Shown here in pieces: positions 51,886 through 61,459 of a DNA stretch of 64,000 nucleotides. Source of the stretch: Paraburkholderia hospita (GTDB lineage Bacteria; Pseudomonadota; Gammaproteobacteria; Burkholderiales; Burkholderiaceae); the NCBI RefSeq assembly GCF_002902965.1, contig NZ_CP026106.1:2356001-2420000 (forward strand). Direction: 5' to 3'. Numbering within the stretch: position 1 is the first letter of the stretch; each line of letters starts with the position of its first letter. A model generated the notes under the pieces. It was not told the DNA's origin and did not search any database. It worked only from the letters and a program-made list of their open reading frames with translations. A program made the position numbers and the translations under genes.

Positions 51886-52668
51886 ATGAATGACGACATC
51901 CCCCTCGCACGACGCGACGAGATCGCGAACCGGCTCGCCCAAGGCCAGCCTGTCGTCGCGGCCGCGCTCGCTGCTGAATTCAATATTTCGGAAGACGCGA
52001 TCCGTCGCGACCTGCGCGCGCTGGCAACGGAAGGCCGCTGCCGCAGGGTCTATGGCGGCGCGTTGCCGATCACGCCCGCGTCCGCACCAATGGCGGCCCG
52101 CATGGACCTGGCGCGCGAGCGCAAGTCGGCGCTGGCTCGTGCAGCCGTACCGTTGATTCAATCAGGCGAGCTTCTGTTCCTCGATAGCGGCAGCACCAAT
52201 CTCGCGCTCGTCGACGTGTTGCCGGAGGAAAGCGAACTCACCGTGGCGACCAATTCCATCGACATCGCCGCTGCCGTGCTTCGCCGCTCCGATCTGCATC
52301 TCATCATGATCGGTGGATCGGTCGATCCGGCCGTGGGCGGATGCGTCGATGCGAGCGCGGTGGAGGCCATCGCCCAGTTGAATATCGATCGATGCTTCAT
52401 CGGCTCGTGTGCAATATCGCCGAAGAGCGGGATCAGCGCATTCGGTCTCGCCGACGCGACGTTCAAACGCGCGGTCCTCGCGGCCAGCGAGCACAGCGTG
52501 GTACTCGCGCTCACCGACAAGTTCGACGCCCGTGCGCCTCATCGGGTCGCCACGCTCAAGGCGATCGAATGCGTGATCGTCGAACACGACCTGCCGCGCG
52601 CGGAGCGTACGGCCCTGTCGAAATCCGGCCCGTCGGTTGTGAAGGCCGAGCCGCCCGCCAGCCTGTGA
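51886..52668 (+). CDS. DeoR-family transcriptional regulator
   Basis: A 260-residue regulator: N-terminal DeoR helix-turn-helix (ARRDEIANRLAQGQPVVAAA, FNISEDAIRRDLRALATEGR, RVYGGAL) and a C-terminal sugar-isomerase-like domain that senses a phosphorylated sugar (LFLDSGSTNLALVDVLP; TVATNSIDIA; SGISAFGLADATFKRA). ATG at 51886. It is followed by an MFS gene 28 bases later and probably controls it. Confidence 0.92.
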   Translation: MNDDIPLARRDEIANRLAQGQPVVAAALAAEFNISEDAIRRDLRALATEGRCRRVYGGALPITPASAPMAARMDLARERKSALARAAVPLIQSGELLFLDSGSTNLALVDVLPEESELTVATNSIDIAAAVLRRSDLHLIMIGGSVDPAVGGCVDASAVEAIAQLNIDRCFIGSCAISPKSGISAFGLADATFKRAVLAASEHSVVLALTDKFDARAPHRVATLKAIECVIVEHDLPRAERTALSKSGPSVVKAEPPASL

Positions 52669-52696
52669 GCGCGCGGCCAACTCATTCAGGACACCT

Positions 52697-53854
52697 GTGA
52701 CAATGACGTTCGACCGACCCGCCGCCCGACTCGCGACGCGCCTTGCCTTCCTCGTGGCCGGATTCGGTGTCGCGTGCTGGGCGCCGCTCGTGCCCTTCGC
52801 CAAGCAGCGGCTTGGCGTCGATGACGGCGTGCTTGGCCTGCTGCTGCTTTGCCTCGGCCTCGGATCGGTGATCGCGATGGTGATCACAGGCGCGCTCAGC
52901 GCGCGATACGGCAGCAAGCCGATCATCGTCGCGGCGGGATTCGGCCTGGCCGTCGTCCTCCCGTTTCTGACCGTTGTCAGCACACCGCTCACACTGGGTA
53001 TTGCCTTGCTCGCGTTCGGCGCGTCGCTCGGTTCGCTCGACGTCGCGATGAATATCCACGCGATCGATGTCGAGCGGGCGGAGGGCCGGCCTTTGATGTC
53101 GGGGTTTCATGCGCTGTTCAGCATCGGTGGCTTTGCTGGATCGATGGTAATGACCTTTCTTCTTTCGATGCACATCGGCCCGCTCGAAAGCACATTGCTA
53201 TGCGCCGTACTGATGCTCGGCGCGATCGCCTTTGCACGGTCACGGCTGATCGAAACGGCTCACGCGAAAGAAGGTCCGCTATTCGTCGCGCCACGCGGCA
53301 TCGTGCTGGTGCTTGCCGGCCTCACAGCGATTACGTTTCTTGTCGAAGGCGCACTGCTCGACTGGAGCGCGCTGCTGATCACGGGCGCGGGACTGGTGGC
53401 TGCTGCGCAAGGCGGAGTCGGTTACATGATTTTCTCGGTTGCGATGACGGCTGGCCGACTGGGCGGCGACGCGGTGACCGCACGCGTCGGGGACCGTGCC
53501 ATGGTGTTCTGGGGTGGATGGGTCGCGATGGGCGGCTTTGTTGTCCTGTTGACGGCCCCGAGCGCGGCGATTGCGATGGCAGGCTTTTTGTTGATCGGTC
53601 TTGGCGCATCCAACGTGGTGCCGGTGCTGTTTCGCCAGGCGGGCTCGCAACGCGCGATGCCATCGGCGCTCGCTGTCGTGGCGATCACGACGACCGGTTA
53701 TGCGGGGAATCTCGTCGGCCCGGCGGGTGTGGGGTTTGTTGCGAATGGAGTGGGACTGCCGGGGGCATTCTGGATGTTGGCTGCTCTGCTTTGTCTTGTG
53801 CCGTGTTGTGCCCGGTTGGTTACGGCGAAACGGTCGCAAGTGGACTTGTCGTGA
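52697..53854 (+). CDS. MFS transporter, YbjJ-like
   Basis: A 385-residue, 12-helix transporter: VACWAPLVPFAKQRLGVDDG, ASLGSLDVAMNIHAIDVERA, LMSGFHALFSIGGFAGS and GASNVVPVLFRQAG fit the YbjJ/FucP-like branch of MFS proteins. Paired with a DeoR regulator, it may carry a sugar or sugar derivative. GTG/ATG start within 30 bases of the DeoR stop. Confidence 0.87.
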   Translation: MTMTFDRPAARLATRLAFLVAGFGVACWAPLVPFAKQRLGVDDGVLGLLLLCLGLGSVIAMVITGALSARYGSKPIIVAAGFGLAVVLPFLTVVSTPLTLGIALLAFGASLGSLDVAMNIHAIDVERAEGRPLMSGFHALFSIGGFAGSMVMTFLLSMHIGPLESTLLCAVLMLGAIAFARSRLIETAHAKEGPLFVAPRGIVLVLAGLTAITFLVEGALLDWSALLITGAGLVAAAQGGVGYMIFSVAMTAGRLGGDAVTARVGDRAMVFWGGWVAMGGFVVLLTAPSAAIAMAGFLLIGLGASNVVPVLFRQAGSQRAMPSALAVVAITTTGYAGNLVGPAGVGFVANGVGLPGAFWMLAALLCLVPCCARLVTAKRSQVDLS

Positions 53855-54074
53855 ACTTATGTGACGTTGGCTTGCGTGCGATCGGGTTTGACGTAGCGCA
53901 CTGAGCAATTGCGTGTCCAATCAATCGCGTGCTGACGGGAGGAGCTTGCAGCAGCTCTCCTTGCCGTTCGCCGGCAACCGGCAAATCTCCGAACTTCAGT
54001 ATGTCCGTCTGCACGCTCTGTCTATGTCGCCCCACACGATATGTTCGAATGTCCTCGGTCAGACAGAGTGACTT

Positions 54075-55046
54075 TCACAACCAACGCTCGTACTTGAGTT
54101 TCCGAAACAGCACAAGGCAACCCGTAACCGTGGCAAACAATGTCACCGGATAGCCCCAGGCAGTTTTCAGTTCGGGCATGCTCTCGAAGTTCATCCCATA
54201 CAGGCTGAAGATCACCGTTGGTACTGCGAGGATAGCGCCCCACCCGGCCAGTCGCTTGACGACCTCGTTCTGCCTCACAGACACGAGCGCCAGATTGACA
54301 TGCATGGCGTTAGTCAGCATCTCGCGCATGTCGTCCGTAATGGTCGTTATCTGATGCGCGTGATCCTGGACATCGCGCACATAGGCTCGCAATTCCTTCG
54401 GAACAATATCTTCATGGAACCGGATGAGTTGATTACAAATGTCGTCCATCGGAACTGCGGCATTCCGCAGTTTGAGGAGATGGCGCCGAAGGTCGTATAG
54501 CTTCGCAACTGCCACCTGGTCAAAGTCGGACTTGAACATGTCCGACTCGATGCGGTCGAGTTCCTCCTCGAACCGGCTGACGATCGGCAGGTAATTATCG
54601 ACCACGAAGTCGAGTATCGAATACAGCGCGAATCCTGGACCCTTGCTCAGCAGCTTCGGATTCTCCTCTACACGCGTACGAATGGCGGCATAGCTTGACG
54701 AGGCGCCGTGTCGAACCGTGACGAGGAAGTTTGTCCCCACAAACAGGTGAGTCTCGCCGTACTGCACGTCACCATCTACTAGTTGCGCGGTCTTGACCAC
54801 GATAAAGAGCGAGTCGCCGTACGCCTCGATCTTGGGCCGTTGGTGTGCCTGGAGCGCGTCCTCGATAGCAAGGTCATGCAGGCTGAACTCCTCCTGGATC
54901 TTGCGCAGAAATTCGTCGTCAGGTTCCCAGATGCCCACCCAGACGAATGTGTCCGGCTCTTTCAACACCTCGCTGATGTCGTCGATGGTGACGTCGCCCA
55001 AGCGTCGACCCGCCCGGTAAGCAATGCTGTTGACGACCATGCCCAT
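54075..55046 (-). CDS. corA: Magnesium/cobalt transporter CorA
   Basis: A 323-residue channel: soluble N-terminal domain (residues 1-250), a long helix, then two membrane helices with the universal YGMNFESMPEL motif after the first (GAILAVPTVIFSLYGMNF) and the end KLKYERWL. ATG at 55046 with AAGGAG 7 bases upstream; the frame stays open upstream. Isolated gene. Selectivity between Mg, Co and Ni cannot be told. Confidence 0.93.
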   Translation of the reverse strand: MGMVVNSIAYRAGRRLGDVTIDDISEVLKEPDTFVWVGIWEPDDEFLRKIQEEFSLHDLAIEDALQAHQRPKIEAYGDSLFIVVKTAQLVDGDVQYGETHLFVGTNFLVTVRHGASSSYAAIRTRVEENPKLLSKGPGFALYSILDFVVDNYLPIVSRFEEELDRIESDMFKSDFDQVAVAKLYDLRRHLLKLRNAAVPMDDICNQLIRFHEDIVPKELRAYVRDVQDHAHQITTITDDMREMLTNAMHVNLALVSVRQNEVVKRLAGWGAILAVPTVIFSLYGMNFESMPELKTAWGYPVTLFATVTGCLVLFRKLKYERWL

Positions 55047-55254
55047 TTTCTGCTCCTTCGTGTTGTCTCGATGGATCCTCGGTTGGGTTCCAGGTCGCGT
55101 GCTGATGAGCCAGGTTCCCAGTCTGTCAAACTGCAATCAACGTGGGCGCCGACGTAGCGTCGCGACCAGATGCACGGTCAAGCCATCGCGAACAGTCGCA
55201 AAGCGGGCCCAACCAGGTGGAGCATGCACGGCGTTACCGGCGGCACATGTTTTG

Positions 55255-55518
55255 ACAAAAAGGTAGCGCTCCAGAATTGACCGTGCGCAGACGTCATCTG
55301 GCGACGATCCAGAGCCAGCAACGTCGAGCCGTGCGGCCGGAGCGTGCACTGAGTTCGCGAAGCGCCTCTCGAAGCCGCGTCAGATCGCGAATCCTGGTCT
55401 CCACGCCGATGAGATGGTCGCCCACCATCTGGTCAGCTGTGGCGCAGGCGCGCCGGAGATGGCGGGAAAGATCGGGCAGCCTGCGGCGTTCACCGATCGG
55501 AGCCATTCGATAAGTCAT
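55255..55518 (-). pseudogene. Frameshifted C-terminal remnant of a MerR-family regulator
   Basis: Read on the minus strand, frame one gives QMVGDHLIGVETRIRDLTRL then REALRELSARSG, typical of the MerR dimerisation helix. A second frame, overlapping at its end, then gives GSGSSPDDVCARSILERYL, which matches the usual metal-loop end of heavy-metal MerR proteins (GSSPDC-x-ILE). One frame change near 55310-55330 is needed to join them. The DNA-binding domain is missing upstream. Confidence 0.6.
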
Positions 55519-55533
55519 CCGCGCCCGGATGAC
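55514..55533. repeat. Perfect hairpin GTCATCCG / CGGATGAC
   Basis: 8-bp stem with loop CGCC at the edge of the MerR remnant. Could be a former operator or an insertion scar. Confidence 0.55.
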
Positions 55534-55691
55534 CGCTTACGTGAACACTTCCGCGTGGCGCAGTCAGGGCCACCACCGGTCGCCTCAGGCCGATGAAGTG
55601 CCTCCCGTCCCACAATTTGAATGGCCACTTCTTTCGGGCGGACAGACGCCCGAATGCCCACATCCCGTCGCTTGCGAAGGTCGCCCGTGGA

Positions 55692-56444
55692 TTATCGGCT
55701 TAGGGCGGCCTGGGCCCGTTGCAGCCACTCGCTGTTATGTTCGCGGGCGTGGCGTGGCCAATGCCTGGCATCGTGCACGATCTCAGCGTAAAGTTCGCGC
55801 GCACGCTGGCGGTCGGCCTCATCGGGCTGCGCCGCCAGCCAATCGGCGTACAGGCAACGCGGTGCGGCGTCGCTTGCGCTCGCGAGCGCGATATCGAACG
55901 CGGCGCGTGTGCCTGGCGCGCCAAGCGCGGCCAGAACCCGCGCATGCAACAAGGCAGGCTCCGGCTGCCGGCGGGCGAGAGGATCGGCGGCGAACAGCTT
56001 TTCCAGTGCTTCCTGCGTGGCCGCAGCATTGCCGTTGGCAAACTGCGCACGCGCCAGCCCCAGGAGCAGAGCCGGATCGGATGAGAATGGCCCGCTGGCC
56101 GCTGCCTGGTAATGCTCCAGGGCTTCGGCGGCATTTCCTGCAGCGAGAAGCGCGGCAGCCAGACGCATGCGATGCTCGACGGTCGGCGCGCGATCGAAAT
56201 ACGTGCGCGCCTCGCGCACCGCCCGGTTGGGATCGACAAACTGTGAAATGGCCCTCGTTGCCGTCCTTGCCCCACGCGACTGGCGCAGGGAGGGCAAGTA
56301 AATGACAAAGAAGTAGACCGCACTGCCAAGACCAGGGAAAAGAAACAGGATCAGCAGCCAGTACATGTTCTGCTGGTTGCGCACGGCGTGCACCGCAAAG
56401 AACAGGGCGATGATGACGTAAAGGCTGATTCCGAAGATGCGCAT
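55692..56444 (-). CDS. PLDc_N-type membrane protein with TPR-like repeats
   Basis: A 250-residue protein. Two N-terminal helices (GISLYVIIALFFAVHAVRN; WLLILFLFPGLGSAVYFFV) form the PLDc_N module seen at the start of cardiolipin synthases and in small membrane proteins. The remainder is helical TPR-like (LAAALLAAGNAAEALEHYQA; LLGLARAQFANGNAAATQEA) and lies in the cytoplasm or periplasm. No catalytic HKD motif. It may be an assembly or scaffold protein. Confidence 0.78.
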   Translation of the reverse strand: MRIFGISLYVIIALFFAVHAVRNQQNMYWLLILFLFPGLGSAVYFFVIYLPSLRQSRGARTATRAISQFVDPNRAVREARTYFDRAPTVEHRMRLAAALLAAGNAAEALEHYQAAASGPFSSDPALLLGLARAQFANGNAAATQEALEKLFAADPLARRQPEPALLHARVLAALGAPGTRAAFDIALASASDAAPRCLYADWLAAQPDEADRQRARELYAEIVHDARHWPRHAREHNSEWLQRAQAALSR

Positions 56445-57001
56445 TGACGGGAAGCTCAGTTGTAAGGCGCTGCCGACGGTACGTCAGCGAAATGGCCGAG
56501 CGTTATTGTGACAGAAGCGCGCTGCCATGCCTGGTAGCTCCGCGGGCGCCTTCCCGCACCACTCCTGGTGAACCAAATACAGACCCGACCTGCGCCCCGG
56601 AAAGCGACACTGTGTGCGTAGAACGTCGCTATGATCCTTTGCCTCTGGCGGCTGTCTTCTGCGCGACGTTCATGTATAGGTGCTCAGGCTGGCCAGCTTG
56701 AACAACGAGCGCGGCCACGCCCACATGGCGTGGCTTCGCACAAGCCACCCGCTTGCACCGCTATAATAGAGGGCTGGAGACGCGGTGGCGGAAGGCGTGG
56801 CACGGCAGGTCGCCGGTCGAATTTCCACGGAATTTGCCGGGCGCCCGGGCAGGACGGGGTTAGCGCGGCGCGTCGGCGTCTATGAGGCAGGCGGTTTCGG
56901 CGTCCAGGCTTGCATCAGCTTCATCGCCTTCCGGGTTGGCAATGGGACGCCGCAAGATGGCGGCTTTGGCGGGATCGTTCGATGGACAGGCTTGCCCCCT
57001 T
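56445..57001. other. Intergenic region with orphan promoter-like sequence
   Basis: No supported gene. TATAAT at 56762-56767 stands in CCGCTATAATAGAGG, but no good -35 and no tRNA or known RNA follows; the sequence after it (GGGCTGGAGACGCGGTGGCG) is GC-rich and could form hairpins. Probably debris associated with the IS remnant. Confidence 0.4.
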
Positions 57002-57253
57002 TCATGTGCCCCCGGTCATCGTACGATCCGGTCGCGTGCTTGCCTGATGATGACTTCGGGGCGGAACAACCTTCCCCACCCATGCTCGCTTCAGTTTCTC
57101 ATCGTGAAGAAGTTGCTTGAGTTGTCCGGCCTGGTCAGTTTGCAGCCCCGCGTACAGCTTTTTCCGCCGATGGAAGGTCTGCATCCGGGATGCCCACGTA
57201 GCGAACAACGCCGCCATCAGCATGCCGGTCTCCACCTGTTTCAACACCGCCAC
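57002..57253 (-). pseudogene. Degraded IS3-family OrfA transposase fragment
   Basis: The frame reads AVLKQVETGMLMAALFATWA and then TFHRRKKLYAGLQTDQAGQL followed by KQLLHDEKLKR. This follows the OrfA helix-turn-helix and leucine-zipper pattern (VLK-x-x-E-x-G ... TFY-W-K-KYGGL ... LK-L-x-x-EN-x-LK-R). The recognition helix (normally CRKYGIS) is scrambled and no OrfB or terminal repeats are seen nearby, so it is inactive. Confidence 0.65.
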
Positions 57254-57282
57254 GATTCCGTGGTGATCACATTTCAGTACTC

Positions 57283-58905
57283 ATGCTACGTCTAAGCGAA
57301 GTCAAACTCCCGCTCGACCATCCCGAGAGCGATCTCGAAGCCGCGATTCGCGCGCGCCTCGCGGATCTCGGCGTGCCGGCAGACGGGCTCCTCCGTTACA
57401 CCGTGTTCCGCCGTGCGCACGACGCACGCAAGCGCTCAGACATCAAGCTGACCTATATCGTCGATGTCGAAGTCAAAGACGAAGCCGCCGCGCTCAAGCG
57501 GATGGCCGGCAAGCCGCATTGCGGACCGACGCCGGACATGGCGTACCACTTTGTCGCGAAGGCTCCCGAGCACGCAGATTCCCTGCGCCCGGTCGTGATC
57601 GGTATGGGGCCGTGCGGCCTGTTCGCAGGACTTATCCTCGCGCAGATGGGGTTCCGTCCGATCATCCTCGAACGCGGCAAAGCCGTGCGCGAGCGCACCA
57701 AGGACACCTTTGGCCTGTGGCGCAAGTCCGTACTGAACCCGGAATCCAATGTGCAGTTCGGCGAAGGCGGGGCCGGAACGTTTTCCGACGGCAAGCTATA
57801 CAGCCAGATCAAGGATCCACACCACTATGGCCGCAAGGTGCTGGACGAATTCGTCAAGGCGGGCGCACCGGAAGACATCCTGTATCTGAGCCGGCCGCAC
57901 ATCGGCACGTTCCGCCTCGTCAGCATGGTGGAAAAAATGCGCGCCAACATCGAGGAACTGGGGGGCGAAGTGCGCTTCGAAACCAGGGTCGAGGACATCG
58001 AAATCGATCAGGGCAAAGTGCGCTCGCTCAAGCTCTCGAACGGCGAAACGCTGCGTTGCGATCACGTGGTGTTGGCCGTGGGCCACAGCGCGCGCGACAC
58101 CTTCCAGATGCTGCACGATCGCGGCGTTTATATGGAAGCCAAGCCTTTTTCACTGGGGTTTCGCATCGAGCATCCGCAGGGGCTGATCGATCGCAGCCGC
58201 TTCGGCAAGTTTGCGGGCCACAAGCAACTCGGTGCGGCCGACTACAAGGTGGTCCATCACTGCAGTAATGGACGGGCCGTCTACAGCTTTTGCATGTGCC
58301 CTGGCGGCACGGTGGTCGCGGCGACCTCCGAGCCGGGCCGCGTGGTCACCAATGGCATGAGCCAGTATTCCCGGGCCGAGCGCAACGCGAATGCGGGTAT
58401 CGTCGTCGGCATCACGCCGGAAGACTATCCCGGCGGTCCGCTGGCCGGCATCGCGTTCCAGCGCAAATGGGAAGAGCGCGCATTCGAACTCGGCGGCGGC
58501 GATTACCACGCGCCGGGTCAACTGGTCGGAGATTTTATCGCCGGCCGGCCGTCGACATCGCTTGGCGCGGTGGTGCCATCGTACAAGCCGGGCGTGCGCC
58601 CGACCGACCTCAGCACCGCGCTGCCCGACTACGTGATCGAAGCAATCCGTGAAGCACTCCCGCAGATGGATAAGAAGATCGCAGGCTTCGCGATGCACGA
58701 TGCAGTGCTCACCGGCGTGGAGACGCGCACGTCGTCACCGCTGCGGATTCGACGCAAAGACGATTTCCAAAGCATGAACGTCGACGGTCTGTATCCGGCC
58801 GGCGAAGGCGCGGGGTATGCGGGCGGTATCTATTCGGCGGCCATCGACGGCATCGAAGTGGCGCAAGCGTTGGCACTCAATCTGACATCGGCGCACATGC
58901 CCTGA
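57283..58905 (+). CDS. FAD-dependent dehydrogenase of the COG2509 type
   Basis: A 540-residue flavoprotein. An N-terminal domain (residues 1-95; RLSEVKLPLDHPESDLEAAI, DIKLTYIVDVEV) precedes FAD-binding VVIGMGPCGLFAGLILAQMG, the family stretch NPESNVQFGEGGAGTFSDGK, and the end GLYPAGEGAGYAGGIYSAAI. These proteins are widespread but without assigned substrate. The ATG lies 30 bases from the IS3 OrfA remnant, so the native upstream region may have been replaced. No strong ribosome-binding site is seen. Confidence 0.88.
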   Translation: MLRLSEVKLPLDHPESDLEAAIRARLADLGVPADGLLRYTVFRRAHDARKRSDIKLTYIVDVEVKDEAAALKRMAGKPHCGPTPDMAYHFVAKAPEHADSLRPVVIGMGPCGLFAGLILAQMGFRPIILERGKAVRERTKDTFGLWRKSVLNPESNVQFGEGGAGTFSDGKLYSQIKDPHHYGRKVLDEFVKAGAPEDILYLSRPHIGTFRLVSMVEKMRANIEELGGEVRFETRVEDIEIDQGKVRSLKLSNGETLRCDHVVLAVGHSARDTFQMLHDRGVYMEAKPFSLGFRIEHPQGLIDRSRFGKFAGHKQLGAADYKVVHHCSNGRAVYSFCMCPGGTVVAATSEPGRVVTNGMSQYSRAERNANAGIVVGITPEDYPGGPLAGIAFQRKWEERAFELGGGDYHAPGQLVGDFIAGRPSTSLGAVVPSYKPGVRPTDLSTALPDYVIEAIREALPQMDKKIAGFAMHDAVLTGVETRTSSPLRIRRKDDFQSMNVDGLYPAGEGAGYAGGIYSAAIDGIEVAQALALNLTSAHMP

Positions 58906-59090
58906 AGTGCCGGACAGGATCGGCGCGCGAAGGTCCCATAGCTCAGTGAAGCCGACATTCGAATGTCAGCATGAAAACCCGGGGGCCGGCGCTCGTGTAG
59001 CGGCGGTTTGACAGGCGCGAGACGGCCGGCGGATACTGGGTCGCGCGGTCGCCCCCTCGTGCCCGGCGCCGCGCGTTCCGGGGGAGCGCC

Positions 59091-61334
59091 GTGAAGCCAG
59101 GTACCACAGGTTCCGCGTCCGAGTCTGCGTCTGCAAGCGGTGCCGCACCGCGCATGACGACCGCCGGCCTGCTCGGCGACCTGACGGCGGGCGCCGTCTC
59201 GACGCTCGTCATGCTCTGCTACGCGATGAGCCTGGGCACGCTGATCTTCAGCGCGGACCTCGCGCGCTACGCCGAACTCGGCGTGCCTACCGCGCTGGTC
59301 AGTTGCATCGTCACGGCACTGGTGATCGCGCTGACCAGTTCGATGCGCCTGAATATCGCCGGGCCGGACAGCAACGCGACGGCATTTCTCGCGGGCGTGG
59401 CAGCAGGCGTCGCGAGCAGCGTGCGTGCCGACGGCGGCTCGCCGCAAACTATTCTTCTGACTGTACTGATCGCCATCGCCCTGTGTTCGGTGATGACGGG
59501 CATCGTGCTGTACGCGATCGGTTCGTCGAAGCGCAGCCGTTCATTGCAGTTCCTGCCGTATCCCGTAGTCGGCGGATTTCTGGCGGGCACCGGTTATCTG
59601 CTGCTGGCGGGCGCATTCCGCGTGCTGACGGGCGCGTCGCCGCAGTGGCACACCCTGCCCCTGATCACGCATCTGCACTGGCTCGCGTGGATGCCGGCGC
59701 TGTTCATCGGCGTGCTCACCACCGTTCTCACGCGCGGCCGGCAGCACATTGCCGCGCTGCCATTCGTGCTCGCGTGCGGGATCGTGCTGTTCTATCTTTC
59801 GCTGCACTTCGCCGGACTCTCCATCGACGATGCGCGCAACATGGGCCTGCTGCTGCCCCACGTGAAGCTGCACTTCTTCCCGGATATGCACATGCCCGCG
59901 CCGCTCGCGAATGGCGCCATCGACTGGGCCGCGATCGCGGCGCATCTGCCGGAGACGCTCGTCGTGACGTCTGCGTCGGCGATCACGATCCTGATGAACT
60001 CGACGGCCATCGGCGCGGCAACAGGCGAGGACGTCGACCTGAACCGCGAAATGCGCGCGGCGGGCCTTGCCAACATCGCGAGCGGGTTGCTGGGCGGGAT
60101 GGTCGGCTATCAGTCGTACAACCGCTCGATGCTCAATGCGCGCGCCGGCGCGACGAGCCGCATGGCGGGCGTATTCGCGGCGCTCGCGTGCCTTGTTGCG
60201 CTCATGGTATCGCCCGATCTGGTGGCCCTCTTTCCCGTCCCCGTGCTGGTCGGGCTGCAGCTTTTCATGGGGCTGCGGCTACTGATGCAATGGCTGATCG
60301 GTGCGTATGCAAGGCTCAGCTGGTACGAGTACGCGCTCGTGCCCGGCATGCTTGCCGTCGTGGCGCTCTATGGCGTCGTTGCGGGCGTGATCGCGGGCGT
60401 CATTGCCGCGTGTGTGATGTTCACGCTGCTGTATGGACGCGTTAGCTGCGTGCGCATGGCATTCGATGCGACCACGCGCACCTCGACCGTCGAGCGCAGT
60501 ATCGAGGATGCCGCGCGTTTGCGCGAACTCGGCACGCAGGTGTGCGGGATGTGCCTGCAGGGCTTTCTGTTCTTCGGCACCGCGAATTCGATTCTGCAAC
60601 GCGTGCGCGAACGGCTCGAAGCAAAAGATGCCGTATCCGTGCGCTACATCGTGCTCGACTTCGCGTCGACCAACGGCATGGATGCGTCGGTATCGATCGC
60701 CTTCGTGAAGCTGCGGCAACTATGCGCGTCATCGGGCGCCGACCTTGTGCTCACCGCGTTGCCGGCGCGCTCGCGCAGTCTGCTCGTGAGGACAGGTACG
60801 CTGAACTTGCGGATACACGAGTTCGCCACGCTCGATGCGGGTCTCGAATGGATCGAAGACACGCTGCTCGGATCGGGTTCCGCGATGCAGCCATCGGGCG
60901 AACAGAATTTCCGTACGACGCTCGCTCCGCATTTCACGCCACCTGCGCTGGAAAGGCTGTGTGAGTGCCTCGAAGTACGCGATCTCGACGCAGGTCAGCA
61001 CCTGTTTTCGCGCGGTGAGCCGGGCGACGCGCTGTATATCGTCGAGCGCGGACGCGTCGCCGTTTCGCTGCCGCTGCCCGACGGCCGGCTGGTGCGGCTG
61101 CGCTCGTTCGGCCCCGGCACGGTGGTCGGCGAAATGGCCGTGTACACGCAGACCACTCGAAGCGCCGATGTGATCGCCGAAACGGCGACGCGCGTTCACC
61201 GTCTGTCGGTGCCCACACTGCTCGCGCTCGAACGCGAAGACCCCGTCACCGCACAGCAGTTTCACCGCTTTCTGGTCAAGACGATTGCGTCGCGGCTCGC
61301 TGTTGCCGATGAAGCGCTGCGCGCCGCGTATTGA
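59091..61334 (+). CDS. SulP-family anion transporter fused to STAS and cyclic-nucleotide-binding domains
   Basis: A 747-residue protein from GTG with GGGGGAG upstream. Residues 20-460 are a SulP membrane domain (VMLCYAMSLGTLIFSADLAR, IAGPDSNATAFLAG, LPYPVVGGFLAGTGYLLLAG, NREMRAAGLANIASGLLGGM). Residues 465-590 form a STAS-like domain (YIVLDFASTNGMDASVSIAF). Residues 610-745 are a cyclic-nucleotide-binding (CRP-like) domain (LDAGQHLFSRGEPGDALYIV; GTVVGEMAVYTQTTRSADVI). Transport of an anion such as sulfate, bicarbonate or a carboxylate may be gated by cAMP or cGMP. Confidence 0.9.
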   Translation: MKPGTTGSASESASASGAAPRMTTAGLLGDLTAGAVSTLVMLCYAMSLGTLIFSADLARYAELGVPTALVSCIVTALVIALTSSMRLNIAGPDSNATAFLAGVAAGVASSVRADGGSPQTILLTVLIAIALCSVMTGIVLYAIGSSKRSRSLQFLPYPVVGGFLAGTGYLLLAGAFRVLTGASPQWHTLPLITHLHWLAWMPALFIGVLTTVLTRGRQHIAALPFVLACGIVLFYLSLHFAGLSIDDARNMGLLLPHVKLHFFPDMHMPAPLANGAIDWAAIAAHLPETLVVTSASAITILMNSTAIGAATGEDVDLNREMRAAGLANIASGLLGGMVGYQSYNRSMLNARAGATSRMAGVFAALACLVALMVSPDLVALFPVPVLVGLQLFMGLRLLMQWLIGAYARLSWYEYALVPGMLAVVALYGVVAGVIAGVIAACVMFTLLYGRVSCVRMAFDATTRTSTVERSIEDAARLRELGTQVCGMCLQGFLFFGTANSILQRVRERLEAKDAVSVRYIVLDFASTNGMDASVSIAFVKLRQLCASSGADLVLTALPARSRSLLVRTGTLNLRIHEFATLDAGLEWIEDTLLGSGSAMQPSGEQNFRTTLAPHFTPPALERLCECLEVRDLDAGQHLFSRGEPGDALYIVERGRVAVSLPLPDGRLVRLRSFGPGTVVGEMAVYTQTTRSADVIAETATRVHRLSVPTLLALEREDPVTAQQFHRFLVKTIASRLAVADEALRAAY

Positions 61335-61459
61335 TCGTGTTGGGTGTTAAAGGCGTGCTAGCCGCCGTCAGCTGGATCGCTCTCGACGAAAGCCGTTAGC
61401 GATGGCAATGAAGCTTGACGGTCGCCTTGATGCTTGCGGCGCAATAGGAAACGCACAGC

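Noticed and set aside
53935-53966. Inverted GAGCT / AGCTC sequence after the YbjJ-like gene, considered as a terminator
   Set aside because: Stem of five bases only and no T-run; too weak to call.
56762-56900. TATAAT followed by a GC-rich, tRNA-like stretch
   Set aside because: No acceptor-stem pairing, no proper T-loop and no CCA; not a tRNA. No known RNA family recognised.
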